Both the position numbers and the translations under genes were made by a program. Of a stretch of 64,000 nt of DNA, positions 44,663 through 57,000 are shown one piece after another (position 1 is the first letter of the stretch; the number at the start of each line of letters is the position of its first letter). This stretch comes from Crocodylus rhombifer (taxonomy: Eukaryota > Chordata > Crocodylia > Crocodylidae): the NCBI GenBank assembly GCA_038503035.1, contig JAVSML010020812.1, positions 193,514 through 257,513 of the forward strand. Reading direction: 5' to 3'. The notes under the pieces were generated by a model. It searched no databases. It saw only the letters and a list, made by a program, of their open reading frames with translations, and was not told the DNA's origin.

Positions 44663-45079
44663 ATGGCTGCACAGAATCCTGCAAGAACTCTCCAGGATGA
44701 AGCTTCTTGCTCCATCTGCCTGGATTATTTTAAGGATCCAGTGACTGTCGACTGTGGCCACAACTTCTGCCGAGCCTGCATCACCCAGTGCTGGTCAAGG
44801 TCGGATACAAACATCTCTTGCCCTCAGTGCAGACAGGCGTTTCCCCAGAGGAATCTCAGGCCGAACAGGCAGCTGGGGAACGTTGTAGAAATAGCCAAGC
44901 AGCTGAACAGGCAAAAAGAAAAAGATGTTGAAGTGGGGAGAGTGTGTGAGAAACACCAGGAGCCCCTGAAACTCTTCTGTGAAGATGACCAAAGCCCCAT
45001 CTGCGTGGTGTGTGACAAGTCCAAGACACACAGGGCTCACACTGTGGTTCCCATTGAGGATGCTGCCCGAGAGTACAAG
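44663..45079 (+). CDS. Gene D exon 1: RING and B-box 2
   Basis: 139 codons from [16 protein letters not shown] to AAREYK, donor GTAGGGG. Both zinc-binding domains keep every ligand. Ends in phase 0. Confidence 0.93.
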
Positions 45080-48000
45080 GTAGGGGGCAATCTGAATACT
45101 GTAACACGTGACGATATCATTGTAGCACAGGTTTACTGATATTCTGTGCTGCCCTGAAGGAACTGCATCACCTGATGACAACCCAGAAGGGCAGCAGGTA
45201 GCAATGGATTTAAGTCACCTTCATACCAGGGTGATTGAACAGGGCCCCAAACCAACCCTCTAAGGTAGGGGTTCTCAAACTGTGGGTTGCAACCCTGAGG
45301 GGGTCACAAGCAACTTAAAAGGGGGCCACAAATTTCCCAGCAGGTACTGTGGCAGTGTGGGGAGGTGGCACGTGGCAGTGGTGCGGATTGGTGGATGGTG
45401 GCGGCGACTCAAGCTCCCTATCCCCCACCGCTGCCATCCAGCACTCGGGGTCATGGTAGCACAAAGTTTGAGAACCCTTGCTTTAACGTGTTTTAAAAAG
45501 GGGTGGCCAACCTGTGGCATGAGGGCCACAAGTGACACAGGCAGTTGTGTGGCACACAACAGACCAGGAGGAGGAAAGGCATCACCATGGCAGATTGATC
45601 ACTTTCTCTGGCCCAAACTGCTGCTCTGCTTTCTTCTCCCTGCTCTGAGTAACAGTCTGGGAGGGTGTGAGGCTGGTTTGTGGCATGCCTGCTAAAAAGG
45701 TAAGCTGGGTCTGTTGCCTTTTTCCTTCATTGGTATCCCACAGCATGAAGGAGTGAAGCTCTTCTTCGGCGTTCCAGACCCACAGCGGCCTCGTTTCCAA
45801 ATGAGCTAGCTAGTAACCATGCCTGACCCCTCTGTTATGAGCATTTCCAAAGCATTTTCACATTGCTTGTTCACACTGATACAGTCTTTGTGGGGTTCCT
45901 CAAGCACAGGGGGACTCCTAGGTGAGGACTTGGACTTTAAGTCTCTAGTGGTATTTGCATTTGCTGGAGCAAACTAGGGGTGTGCGAAGCAGGCCCTATT
46001 CGATTTGGATTTTGCCTGAATCGAGGAGAGTGATTCGATTTGTTGATTTGGATCACTGTCCCTGATTCGATTCAGCCAAATCCAAACCTGAAGATTCCAA
46101 ATCACATGGCCCTAGAACAAACCCCGAAATAGAGGGACAGACCTCTACCCCATGGTCCCCTTTCTTTTCAGTGCAGAAAGTTCATCTTATTTATGCTTCC
46201 CTAAATCATATGTTCTTAGGCAGATTATTTTGAAAATTCTGGGGTGGAAGCAGAAAGCAGCTTGGCAGACAGGGAGATGGACAAGGGTCTAAAAGAGTAA
46301 CTTCATATTCCTTTTAGGGTTGCCCTATGTCTGGGTTTTCCCAGACATGTCCTCTCTTTGGATCCTCCCATCTCTGTCCAGGTGTTTTTTTGAAATCTGA
46401 ACAAATGTTCGGGATTGTTGCTCAACCCAAATAACAGAATTCCTATTATTCTAAGCTGAGTTTGTTTTTTGTTTTTTTTTGGGGGGGGGTTGTTGTTTTT
46501 TAATACTTCCAAACCATAATTAGAACTACCACTGTAGATTACAATTACCCCGTTCATCTATCATGGGTTTCGTACACAGGTCAGTGGATGTTTCTGTCTG
46601 TCTGAAGCACATCTATATTATGGAAACTTGGGCAAATAACTAGGGAAGAATATAGGAGTATTGCTCAGTCATGCAGGGATGAAGTCAAGAAAGCCAAAGC
46701 ACAATTGGAGTTGCAGCTAGCAAGGGATGTGAAGGGTAACAAGAAGGATTTCAACAAGTATGTTGGTAGCAAGCAGAAGATCAGGGAAAGTGTGAGTCCC
46801 TTACTGAATGGGGGAGGCAACCTTGTGGCAGAAGATGCAGAAAAGGCTGAAGTGCCTCATGCCTTTTTTGCCTCAGTCTTTACAGGTAAAGTCAGCTCCC
46901 AGACTACTGCACTGGGCAGCACAGTTTGGGGAGGCAGTGAGCAGCTCTCAGTAGCGAAAAACCAAGTTAGGGACTACTTAGTAAAGCTAGACTTGTCCAA
47001 GTCTAGCACCTGAGGGTGCTGAGGGAGTTGGCTGGTGTGATTACAGAGCCATTGGCCATCATCTTTGAAAACTCATGGTGATCAGGAGGGGTTCCAGATG
47101 ACTGGAAAAGGGCAAACACAGTGCCCATATTTAAGAAAGAGAAAAAGGAGGATCCAGGAAACTACAGACCAGTCAGTCTCACCTCAGTTCCTGGAAAAAT
47201 CATGGAGCAGATCCTTAAGGAATCCATTTCTAAGCACTTGGAGAAGTGATTAGGAACAGTTGGCATGGATTCACCAAAGGCAAGTCATGCCTGACCAACC
47301 TGACTGCCTTCTATGATGAGGTGACTGGCTCTGTGGATGCAGGGAGACCAGTGGATGTGATATACCTTGATTTTTTTAGTAAGGCTTTCGATACGGTCTC
47401 TCTCAATATTCTTGCAGGCAAGCTAAGGAAGTATGGGCTGGATGAATGGACTGTAAGGTAGATAGAAAACTGACTGGAGCATGAGGCCTGGAGAGTAATA
47501 ATCAATGGCTCAATGTCTAGTTCGCAGCTGGTATCAAGTGGAGTGCCCCAGGAGTTGATCCTGGGCTGTTTTGTTCAATGTCCTCATCAGCAACATGGAA
47601 AATGGCATAGAGTGCACCCTCAGCAAGTTTGCAGATGACACCAAGCTGGGGGGAGTAGTAGATATGCTGGTAGGTAGGGCTAGGATTCAGAGTGACTTAG
47701 ACAAATTGGAGGACTGGGCCAGAAGAAATCTCATGAGATTCAACAAAGACAAGTGTAAAGTCCTGCACTTAGGACAGAACAATCCCATGTACCAGTACCG
47801 GTTGGGGGTTGACTGGCTGGGCATCAGCTCTGCAGAAAAGGACCTGGGGGTCATGGGTGTCTGGTGCCTCTTGAGTCAGGGGTCAGCAGCGGGGTGCCAC
47901 GCTGCTTCCAGAACTCCCTCTTTTGCTGCGGCACCGCTCCCGGCCGGCGCTCATGGGGGGGGCACTGGTGCTGCTGCCTGCCCGCTGGCTAAACAGCACT

Positions 48001-51000
48001 GGTGAGGCCACATCTGGAGTATTGTGTTCAGCTTTGGGCCTCCCACCACACAAAGGTTGTGAACAAATTGGAGAGAGTCCAGCAGAGGGCATCAAAAATG
48101 GTGAGGAGGCTGGGGATCACATGATTTCTTAGGAAAGACTGAAGGAACTGGGCTTATTTCATCTAGAGAAGAGAAGACTGAGAGGGGACTTAATAGTTTC
48201 ATAGTTGGTAGGGTTGGAAGGGACCCGAGTAGATCATCAAATCCAACCCCCTGCCATGGCAGGAAAATGGCCCCAGCAAGGTGTTTGTCTACTCTCTTCT
48301 TAAAGACCCCCAGGGTAGGAGCCAGCAAGTTGCGCCTCCTGATGTCTAGCCTAAATCTATCCTCTGCCAGCTTGTGACCATTATTCCTAGTCACTTCTGG
48401 TTGTGCTTGGGGGAACAGGGACTCCCTTAGTGCCTGCTGGTCTCCTCTGACTAATTTATAACACGCCACTAGATCCCCCTCAGCCTTCTCTTGTGGAGGA
48501 TGAACAGGTTCAGGTCCCTGAGCCTCTCCTCGTAGGGCCTGCCCTGCTGCCCCTTGATCATGCGAGTGGCCCTCTGGACCCTCTCCATGCTGTCCACATC
48601 CCTCCTGAAGTGCAGGGCCCAGAACTGGATGCAGTACTCCAGCTGTGGCCTGACCAGTGTCGCATAGAGAGGGAGGATCACCTCCTTGATCCTGCTTGAG
48701 ATGCGTCTGTGACTGCATGACAAGGTGCGGTTGGCCTTCCTGACTGCGTCCCCACACTGCCGGCCCATGTTCATTTTGGCATCAATAAAGACTCCAAGAT
48801 CCTTTTCTACCTCTGCACTGACGAGAAGGGAGTTCCCCAGCCTTTAGGTATGGTGCTGGTTCTTCCCCCCCAGGTGCATCACCTTGCACTTGTCAGTGTT
48901 GAATCCCATCCTGTTTTCATCTGCCCACCCCTGTAACCTGTCTAGGTCCGACTGTAGCCTATTCCTCCCTTCTAGCGTGCCCACATCCCCCCCACATCTT
49001 AGTGTCATCAGCAAATTTGAACAGGGTGCTTTTTACCCCCTCGTCCAAGTCACTGATGAAGATGTTGAACAGTGCGGGCCCAAGGGCCGAGCCCTAGGGG
49101 ACCCCTCTGCCCACATCCCTGCAGGTCAAAAATGACCCGTCCACCACCACTCTCTGGGCGCGGCCCTCCAGCCAGTTGGTGACCCATTTGACTGTGTGGG
49201 TGTTGACACCACAGTCCCCCAGTTTCTTGATGAGAACAGGGTGAGAGACAGTGTCAAAGGTCTTCCGAAAGTCCAGGAAGACTATGTCCACTGCTACCCC
49301 TGCATCTAAGGATTTGGTGACCTGGTTGTAGAAGGCCACCAGGTTGGTCTGACAGGACCTGCGTCTAATGAACCCATCTTGGTTTCCCCTAAGCATAACC
49401 TCCCCCACTGGCACCTCAGGGACATGCGCCAGGATAATTCTCTCAAAAAGCTTACCCAGGATCAAGGTAAGACTAACTGGCCTATAGTTTCCCGGGTCCT
49501 CCTTCCTCCCCTTTTTTGAAAATGGGGATCACATTGGCCCTCTTCCAGTCCTCTGGCATCACACCAGAGCACCACGAATGCTTGGTAAAGCTGTGCCAGG
49601 GGTCCCGCAATGACCTCTGCTAATTCCCTCAGCACCCTGGGATGGAGATTGTCCGGACCAGCTGATTTAAATATGTCCAGTCCCTCCAGAAGTTCCCTGG
49701 CTAGATCCTCACTGACTCTAGGCCTGGGTGCCTGAGGGGGTCCTGGTGGGGGGGAGCAGGGGGTGCTGATCCGGTCCCTGCTCAGGAAAATGGAGGCAAA
49801 GAAATTGTTAAGTAGGTTAGCTTTGTCATCTGGTGTGATGACCAGATTTCCTAGTGTGTCTTGCTGGGGCCCCACATTACCCAGTACCTTCTTTTTGCTC
49901 CCTGTGTATTTAAAAAAGGACTTCTTGTTGTCCTTGATCTGGGTAGCTAGCGCCAGTCCCATCTCTGCCTTGGCCTTCCTGACTGCCCCCCTGTGTCCCT
50001 GAGCAACCTAGGTATAGTCCTCCCTGGGGATGGCCCCTCCCTGCCATTGGGTGTGCGCCTCCCTTTTAGCTAGGAGACATTCCTGGATGCTTTTGGTTAG
50101 GCATGGGGGCTTTTGCACCCTTTTGCCCCCTTTGATCCGTGTTGGGATTACCTCCCTTTGGGCTTGGAGGATCATCTCTTTAAGGAGCGACCACTCTTTT
50201 TAGACACCCGACTCCCCTCCCCTCCAGGACCTGAAGGGAGGGTTGATAGAGGATGGAGCTGGACTATTTTCAGTGGTGGCAGATGACAGAACAAGGAGCA
50301 ATGGTCTTAAGTTGCAGCAGGGGAAGTTTAGGTTGGATATTAGGAAAAACTCTCTTACCAGGAGGGTAATAAAGCACTGGAACAGGTTACCCAGAGAGGT
50401 GGTGGAAGCTTCATCTTCGGGGGGTGTTTTAACCCAACTAGACAAAGCTTTGGCTGGGATGATCTAGTTGGAGTTGGTTCTGCTTTGAGCATGGGGTTGG
50501 ACTAGATGACCTCCTAAGGTCCCTTCCAACCCTAACTTTCTATGATTGTATGATATAAAATTAAATTCTGTTGGTGGATGTAATTTCTCCTTCCATTTAA
50601 GGTGATTTGTGGCATTTGTAGGATAAAACAGAAAATCAGTCATATATGTTTTTACAGCATGTATGCTTCTTTAAAGACAAATCCTGGGAGTGCTTCTGTA
50701 AGTTTTATCACTTTAGGGATAAAAATAACTTGGAAAAATAGCCTTCAATACAAAACACTTGCTTTTTCCACAGGATCAAATTAGGAGCCGTTTGGAAAGA
50801 TGGAAGCAGGAGATAACAGAGATTGAAGAACTGAAAATGGTTGGAGAAATGACAAGCCAGGAACTTCTGGTATCTACATTGTTATTCACTAGAATTAGCC
50901 TGTGTGTTTACTCTGAGCATTACAGAGGGTCATGCTCCACGACATCTTATTCGTTTATGGTTGTAAAGTACACCTGGAGGCAATTCAGTGGAGGCCAGGC

Positions 51001-54000
51001 TGGGCAAAGCAGAGACTGGAGCAGAGTGTTTGTTTAGTGCTGTGTGTACTTTGGGTCTGATAATGTGTATTTAAAGTGCATGGGATAATATTTCAAAAGC
51101 TCCAGAGGGATCTAGGAATAGCAGTCCCATTGAAAGTCACAACGAGTCAATGGGATTGTGCTCTTAAGCCTTTGGAAAATCTTCCATGTTGAATAGCTGA
51201 GTTTCCCAGTGAACAGTATGGGCTACTGTGAGTGGAGTACTCGCTGAGAGTCCAGAGGGCCGAGTTCTGCTTTTGACTTAACTCTTTACCCAGATCAAGT
51301 TGTTTCCTCTCTGTTTCTTCAAGTGTTTCCTGTTGAACACAGTGGGCAATATTTTCAAATAATTTAAGGTTATGTCTACAGTCTAAATTTACCATACGAG
51401 CTGCTTTCTACATGGGAACCAGAGTAGCCATATCTGTGCTGTGTCATGAGCATGCGAATTAGCCAGGAGTGCAAACAATTGGTTTTGTCTCTCCGTGGTG
51501 CTAACTGGCCCACCCAAAGCACTGCCCGAGTGTGACTACCTTGTCTACAGCCATTGTAGGATGCAGCCTGTGCAGAATGGTGGGGTGTTGAGCATGCTAT
51601 TGCTGGTGCAGTAAACCTACTGTCTTGACATTACCTAAGTGACTGAAGAGTCTAAGTTACCTATGCTTTCAGTGGGGCTCAGGCTTCTAAATCATTTCAG
51701 TACACATGAAAAATGTTATTCAGTGGGCACATCTATACAAGATGCTATGTTGTTGTAGCAACAAGCTACAGTGACATAATATCAGCGGGCATTAACTGTG
51801 ATGCTGCTACTTACTGCTCAGTAGCAATGAGCTGTGCAGTAGCTCATTGCTACTTGTAGTAGGGTCAAAAACGACCTGTGCATCACTGAGACTGTGCAGT
51901 ACTGGCGGGGACTGCTAAAGCAACTACTAAATGACTGTGCAATACCAACTGCACAATTAGGGACACGTGTAGACATGCCCAGTATGAAATATCATGTGAC
52001 TTTCTTCTCATAGCCCTGGCCTGCCCTGCCCTGCCCTTTCTTTTGTTTTTGCACACTGCAGGAAGAGACAGAGAATGAAAGGAAGAAGGTTCTGTCTGAA
52101 TTTGAGTCCTTGCATCAGTTCCTGGAGGAGAGAGAATTGTTCTTTCTAGCCCAACTGGAAGTGCTAGACAAGGAGACTGTGAAGAAGCAGAATGAATATA
52201 ACACGAGGCTTACCCAGGAGATAACTCATCTCAAAAACTTGATCAGTGATATGGAGGGGAAGTGCCAGCAGCCAGCAAGTGAATTCCTGCAGGTGAGATG
52301 AAGACAGAGCCATTAACAAGGAATTCCCTGCCTGTTGGCTGGTGGAGCCCATGATCATAATACAGTTCAATGTTGGAACAAAAACAGTTGGTTTGTTAAG
52401 AACTTGATGCTACAAGGGGCTGAGCACTCTGGTCCAGAATAGCATGTCACCATGTGTGTTTCCTCATGGATTCATAGGCTGTAAGGCAAGAAGGTACTGT
52501 CATAATCATCTGATTTGTCCTCCTGTAAAATATAGTTCAGGGAATTTTACTTGGGGCCTCCTGTATGAAACCCATTTTCACTCATTAATAAGAGCAGAAC
52601 TTTTTTAGCAAGACATTCTATCTTGATTTAAAGGACGACTGCATGGGACAATTCCACCACACCTCCTGAGAAGCTTTTCCAGGGGCTCTTTCCTTTATGT
52701 TAACACGGTGCATCTTATTTCCAGCCTGAGTTTGTCTACTATCCAATTCCAGTCACTAGACCTTGTTCTATGCTTATCTATTGCAGCAAGCAGTCTTTCA
52801 GAGTGAGAAATCCTTTCTCTGAGTGGGCATTTGAAGTAGAAATGTACAGTTAAAGTAAAGTAAAGCCCTTTACTAGAGGGTTCAGATTTGTGTTGGAGTT
52901 GAACCCAAATTAAAGGAACAACCTTCTCTTAAGGTCTGTCTGGCTATCAGTCAGGGCAACACAAATCTTTTATTTTGTTGGAAGCTGGAACAGATCTTTC
53001 TTATGATATGTCACATATAAAAGCTTACCTTCAGCCTTGAGATGTTACAGTACAGGGACACATTTCAATGACAGGTCCACAGCTCAGCTTGCTTTTAATG
53101 GCATCAGAGGTAACTCAATCAATAATTTCCTTTCTTGTCCAGCTGACTTCCATGCTTTGTTTTAATTGGCTGGACTGAGTCAGCACCCTGAGTAGAGGCA
53201 GATACAGGTTGTTCTCAGTGGTATATTACTTAACCCACAACCTACAGAATAAATTCTGACTTCCAGTGAAGCTTTGGGAAACTCCTGTTCAGATCCCTGA
53301 CAGACCACAAAAGCATCTTGTTTTGTAATATGCTGTCATCTTACTTTTGAGATTTAAATCGGGGGGAAAAAAAAATGGAGAGAGAGCAAGCAAGTGGATC
53401 CATCCACTTTTGGCATGAACTACTTATTAGGGACTTGAGCATGGTGGAATACAATGCCATTTCATTCATTTATTAGAATTATACCCCGCCCTAGTCAAAA
53501 GGCTAGGAACAACTCATATGGGGGGATGTGGGCACACTAGAAGGAAGCATCAGGCTATAATCAGACCTAGACAGGTTACAAGGGTGAGCGGATGTGAATA
53601 GGATGGGATTCAACACAGACAAGTGCAAGGTGATGCACCTGGTGGGGAAAAACCGGCACCATACCTACAGGTTGGGAAACTCCCCTCTTGTCAGCATGGA
53701 GGCAGAAAAGGATCTTGGAGTCATAATTGACTCCAAGATGAACATGGGCCGGCAGTTTGGGGAGGCAGTCAGGAAGGCCAACCGCACCTTGGCATGCATC
53801 CACAGATGCATCTCAAGCAGGTCCAAGGAGGTGATCCTCCGCCTCTATGCGGCACTGGTCAGGCCGCAGCTGGAGTACTGCGTCCAGTTCTGGGCGCTGC
53901 ACTTCGGGAGGGATGTGGACAGCATGGAGAGGGTCCAGAGGAGGCCACTCGCATGATCAGGGGGCAGCAGGGCAGGCCCTACGAGGAGAGGCTACGGGAC

Positions 54001-57000
54001 CTGAACCTGTTCAGCCACCACAAGAGAAGGCTGAGGGGGGATCTAGTGGCCTGTTATAAATTAGGGGGGATCAGCAGGCATTGGGGGAGTCCCTGTTCCC
54101 CCGAGCACCGCCAGGAGTGACCAGGAATAATGGTCACAAGTTGGCAGAGGCTAGATTTAGACTAGATATCAGGAGGCGCTACTTCACAGTCAGGGCAGCT
54201 AGGGTCTGGAACCAACTTCCAAGAGAAGTGGTGCAGGCTCCTACCCTGGGGGTGTTTAAGAGGAGGTTGGATGAACATCTTGCTGGGGTCGTTTGACCCC
54301 AGTATTATTTCCTGCCATGGCGGGGGGTTGGACTAGATGATCTGCTCAGGTCCCTTCCGACCCTTGAAACTATGAAACTTACAATAAACAAACAATTTAG
54401 ACAGCTAATAGATGGAATAGGCTCTACCCAGCTGAGCTTTTTTTTTACCCACCACCACCAGCAGTATTTCCTTGTAGACAGTCTTACATGTGTGGTGCTG
54501 CCTCCAGCTAAAAGGTACAAGGTGTGAGAGTATTAAAGTGGCGAGAAAGGCCTGATCCAGCCAAGTATATAGGCACCTAATTTATATATAGGTGCCCCGA
54601 CTCCCATTGAAGTCAATGGGATTTAAAACACCTAGGTAGAAGTTGGGTGCATAAGTAACCATTTTTTTTTTCCCCTGCCTGTAGTGACTTAGAAGCCCAC
54701 ACCCATTTTATAAGCTTATTCAGGCATTTTCTTGGATCTTAAGGCCCATGCACTGTTAGTGAGGCTCAAGCTCTTAAGTACACCAGGGCCAAGTTTTCAA
54801 AGGCACTTCAAGGTGCACCTTGCTATTCAGTGAGACTATCAAATGCTCCCAAACATGTTAAGCACTGCAGAGCTGGAGGGTCCTCTGTGTGGCAGATAGC
54901 ACTAATCATCCTTTATATCTCTCTTCCCCTCTAGGACATCAGAAGTACCTTGAGCAGGTATGTGATTCCTTCTTGCTCACCCTCCCAGTTCATGATGCTG
55001 GGGAGGGGCTCAGGCACCAGGTGAGGGACTGAAAGACTTATCTTCTCAGGATCCAAAGTGGAAGAGCACAGAATAGTCTCCACCTAAAGCTCCTAATTTT
55101 CCTCCATCCCCATGGTCCTGGGTTTGCTTCTGTTTCCCCAGAGTTCCCAGGGGCCCTGCCTGAGGGGGACTGTGATGTACCTGCAGATACGCTATTAATA
55201 ATCCACTCCTCTGAAGGTCCAGTTGATTCAGGAGATCAGGGAGGGTTTATGGATCATTCACCTACCAATTTTTCTATGTGTCAAAGTAGCAGAGGCTACC
55301 TACCCTTCATGGCACTAGCTATCTTTCATGACTGACCTATGGGTGGTGGTACTACTTGCTGCCCATCCCCATGATAACTTCTGAGTCAATGATTCCAGGC
55401 TCTATTCCATGCAAAGTCATTGCCATCTGAACACTGAGTGCTGCATTTATTCTCTATTGTCGTCATTGTCAGTGTGGTCAGCACTTGGGACAAAGCAAAA
55501 AAGAGGCTGATCTCTATCTCCATGAATTTAAAGCAAGCCAGGAGTCAGGGTGCCATATTTATCCATGAAAACAGGTAACTCCATGCTCCTGTTGTAAAGG
55601 GCTCAGCAGGTCTCAGAAGAACTGATTGGATTATGGAGACAACATTGTCAGGCACTCAGCTGAGGCACTCTAGTGGTGCAGCATCCTGGGAAGAGTGCAG
55701 TTTTGTGGCTCCACAGAGAACAGACTGGCCCAATTTCCAACAGGTGGAAATGAGCATCTGTTCTTTAGTGACAATGACGCCAAACTCTCTGTTGGTGCAA
55801 ATTGTCCGGTCCTGCCCTTCAGACTGTAACTCCAGCAAAGTCCATGGGGCAGGATTCCCAGCTGCTGCGTTTCACTCATAGTGCTGCTAGAGCCAGTTTG
55901 GCCAGGCTGACCAGCTGGTGGAAATCAGTGTTGCTCTACTGGGTTGGGTGAGGCTAAGTTCCCAGCTTTGTAGGTCCAATGGAGTTGGTAGGGCTGGCCC
56001 CAAGCTGGGGTACATCAGCATAGCACAGCATAAATGGATCCTGATCTCTGCAGGTGTAAAACAGGTCAGATCCCAGGTGGTGTTAATTAACTTGGCCCCA
56101 GCAAAGCTTAGCCCCTGCTGTTAGAAACTACTATTATGGCAGTGGGGTTTAACAGCACAGTGTCAGTTTAATATAGACTTCTAGATGTAGACAAAGGGAT
56201 TCCCTTCTATTAAAATAAAATTCAATTAAAATAACTAAAATTAAAGTAAAATCCTATTAAAATCAAATTTAACTTAAGAGAACCCCTCCAAATGCTAAGA
56301 ACAAAGTCATGTCCATCCCAACTCTACTCATGCTATGCTACTTTGACTTCCCAGCCTGATCCTTTTTTTTGCAGATTTGCACTAAACAACTATATGATAA
56401 GTATAACTGATTCTTTTGATCAAAATCCTTTAAAATGTTTTTGACATTTCAGTTTTTCTTTAAAAAATGGGATTTTTTTTCAATGTAAAAAGGAACCACT
56501 TCTCTCCCCCTGACCTCTACCCCAGTCCCACATCTTTTTCTTCAAGCTTGTTATAACAGTGAATAACAATCAGGTAACTTTCTGCCTAGATGTGAAATGG
56601 GGAAGTTTCAGAGTCCAGCAGCCCCCTTTCTGGACCTGGAAAGGAGAATCAAGGGATTTTCTCAGAAGCAGACACTGATGGAGAATGCGCTGAGCAGTTT
56701 CAAAGGTGATCAAACTGGGGGCTGATTTTTTTTTATTGATACTGATGTACCTAGTATCAGGCCCCCGTTGTGCTAGTTGCTTTAGGCTGTTAGAGCTTCA
56801 AGTGTACCTGGCTTTGACAATGAAAAAGTGCTTCTCAAAGAGCTTGCAGTCTTAAGCTCCCAGGTTTTCAGGAAAATCCTGGGTACTAGTTGATCCTGCA
56901 GTGGTTAATGTGAATGCAGCTCATGTAAATAAATCTAAGTGAGTTTTAAATTAGCTAGCACAGGTACTGCTGGAGGTGTAATTGCAGCAGCACAGAGCTC

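Noticed and set aside
47857..47995. GC-rich stretch inside the old CR1 as a separate gene exon
   Set aside because: It interrupts CR1 homology, but no splice signals or domain were seen. It is more likely a small insertion or rearrangement.
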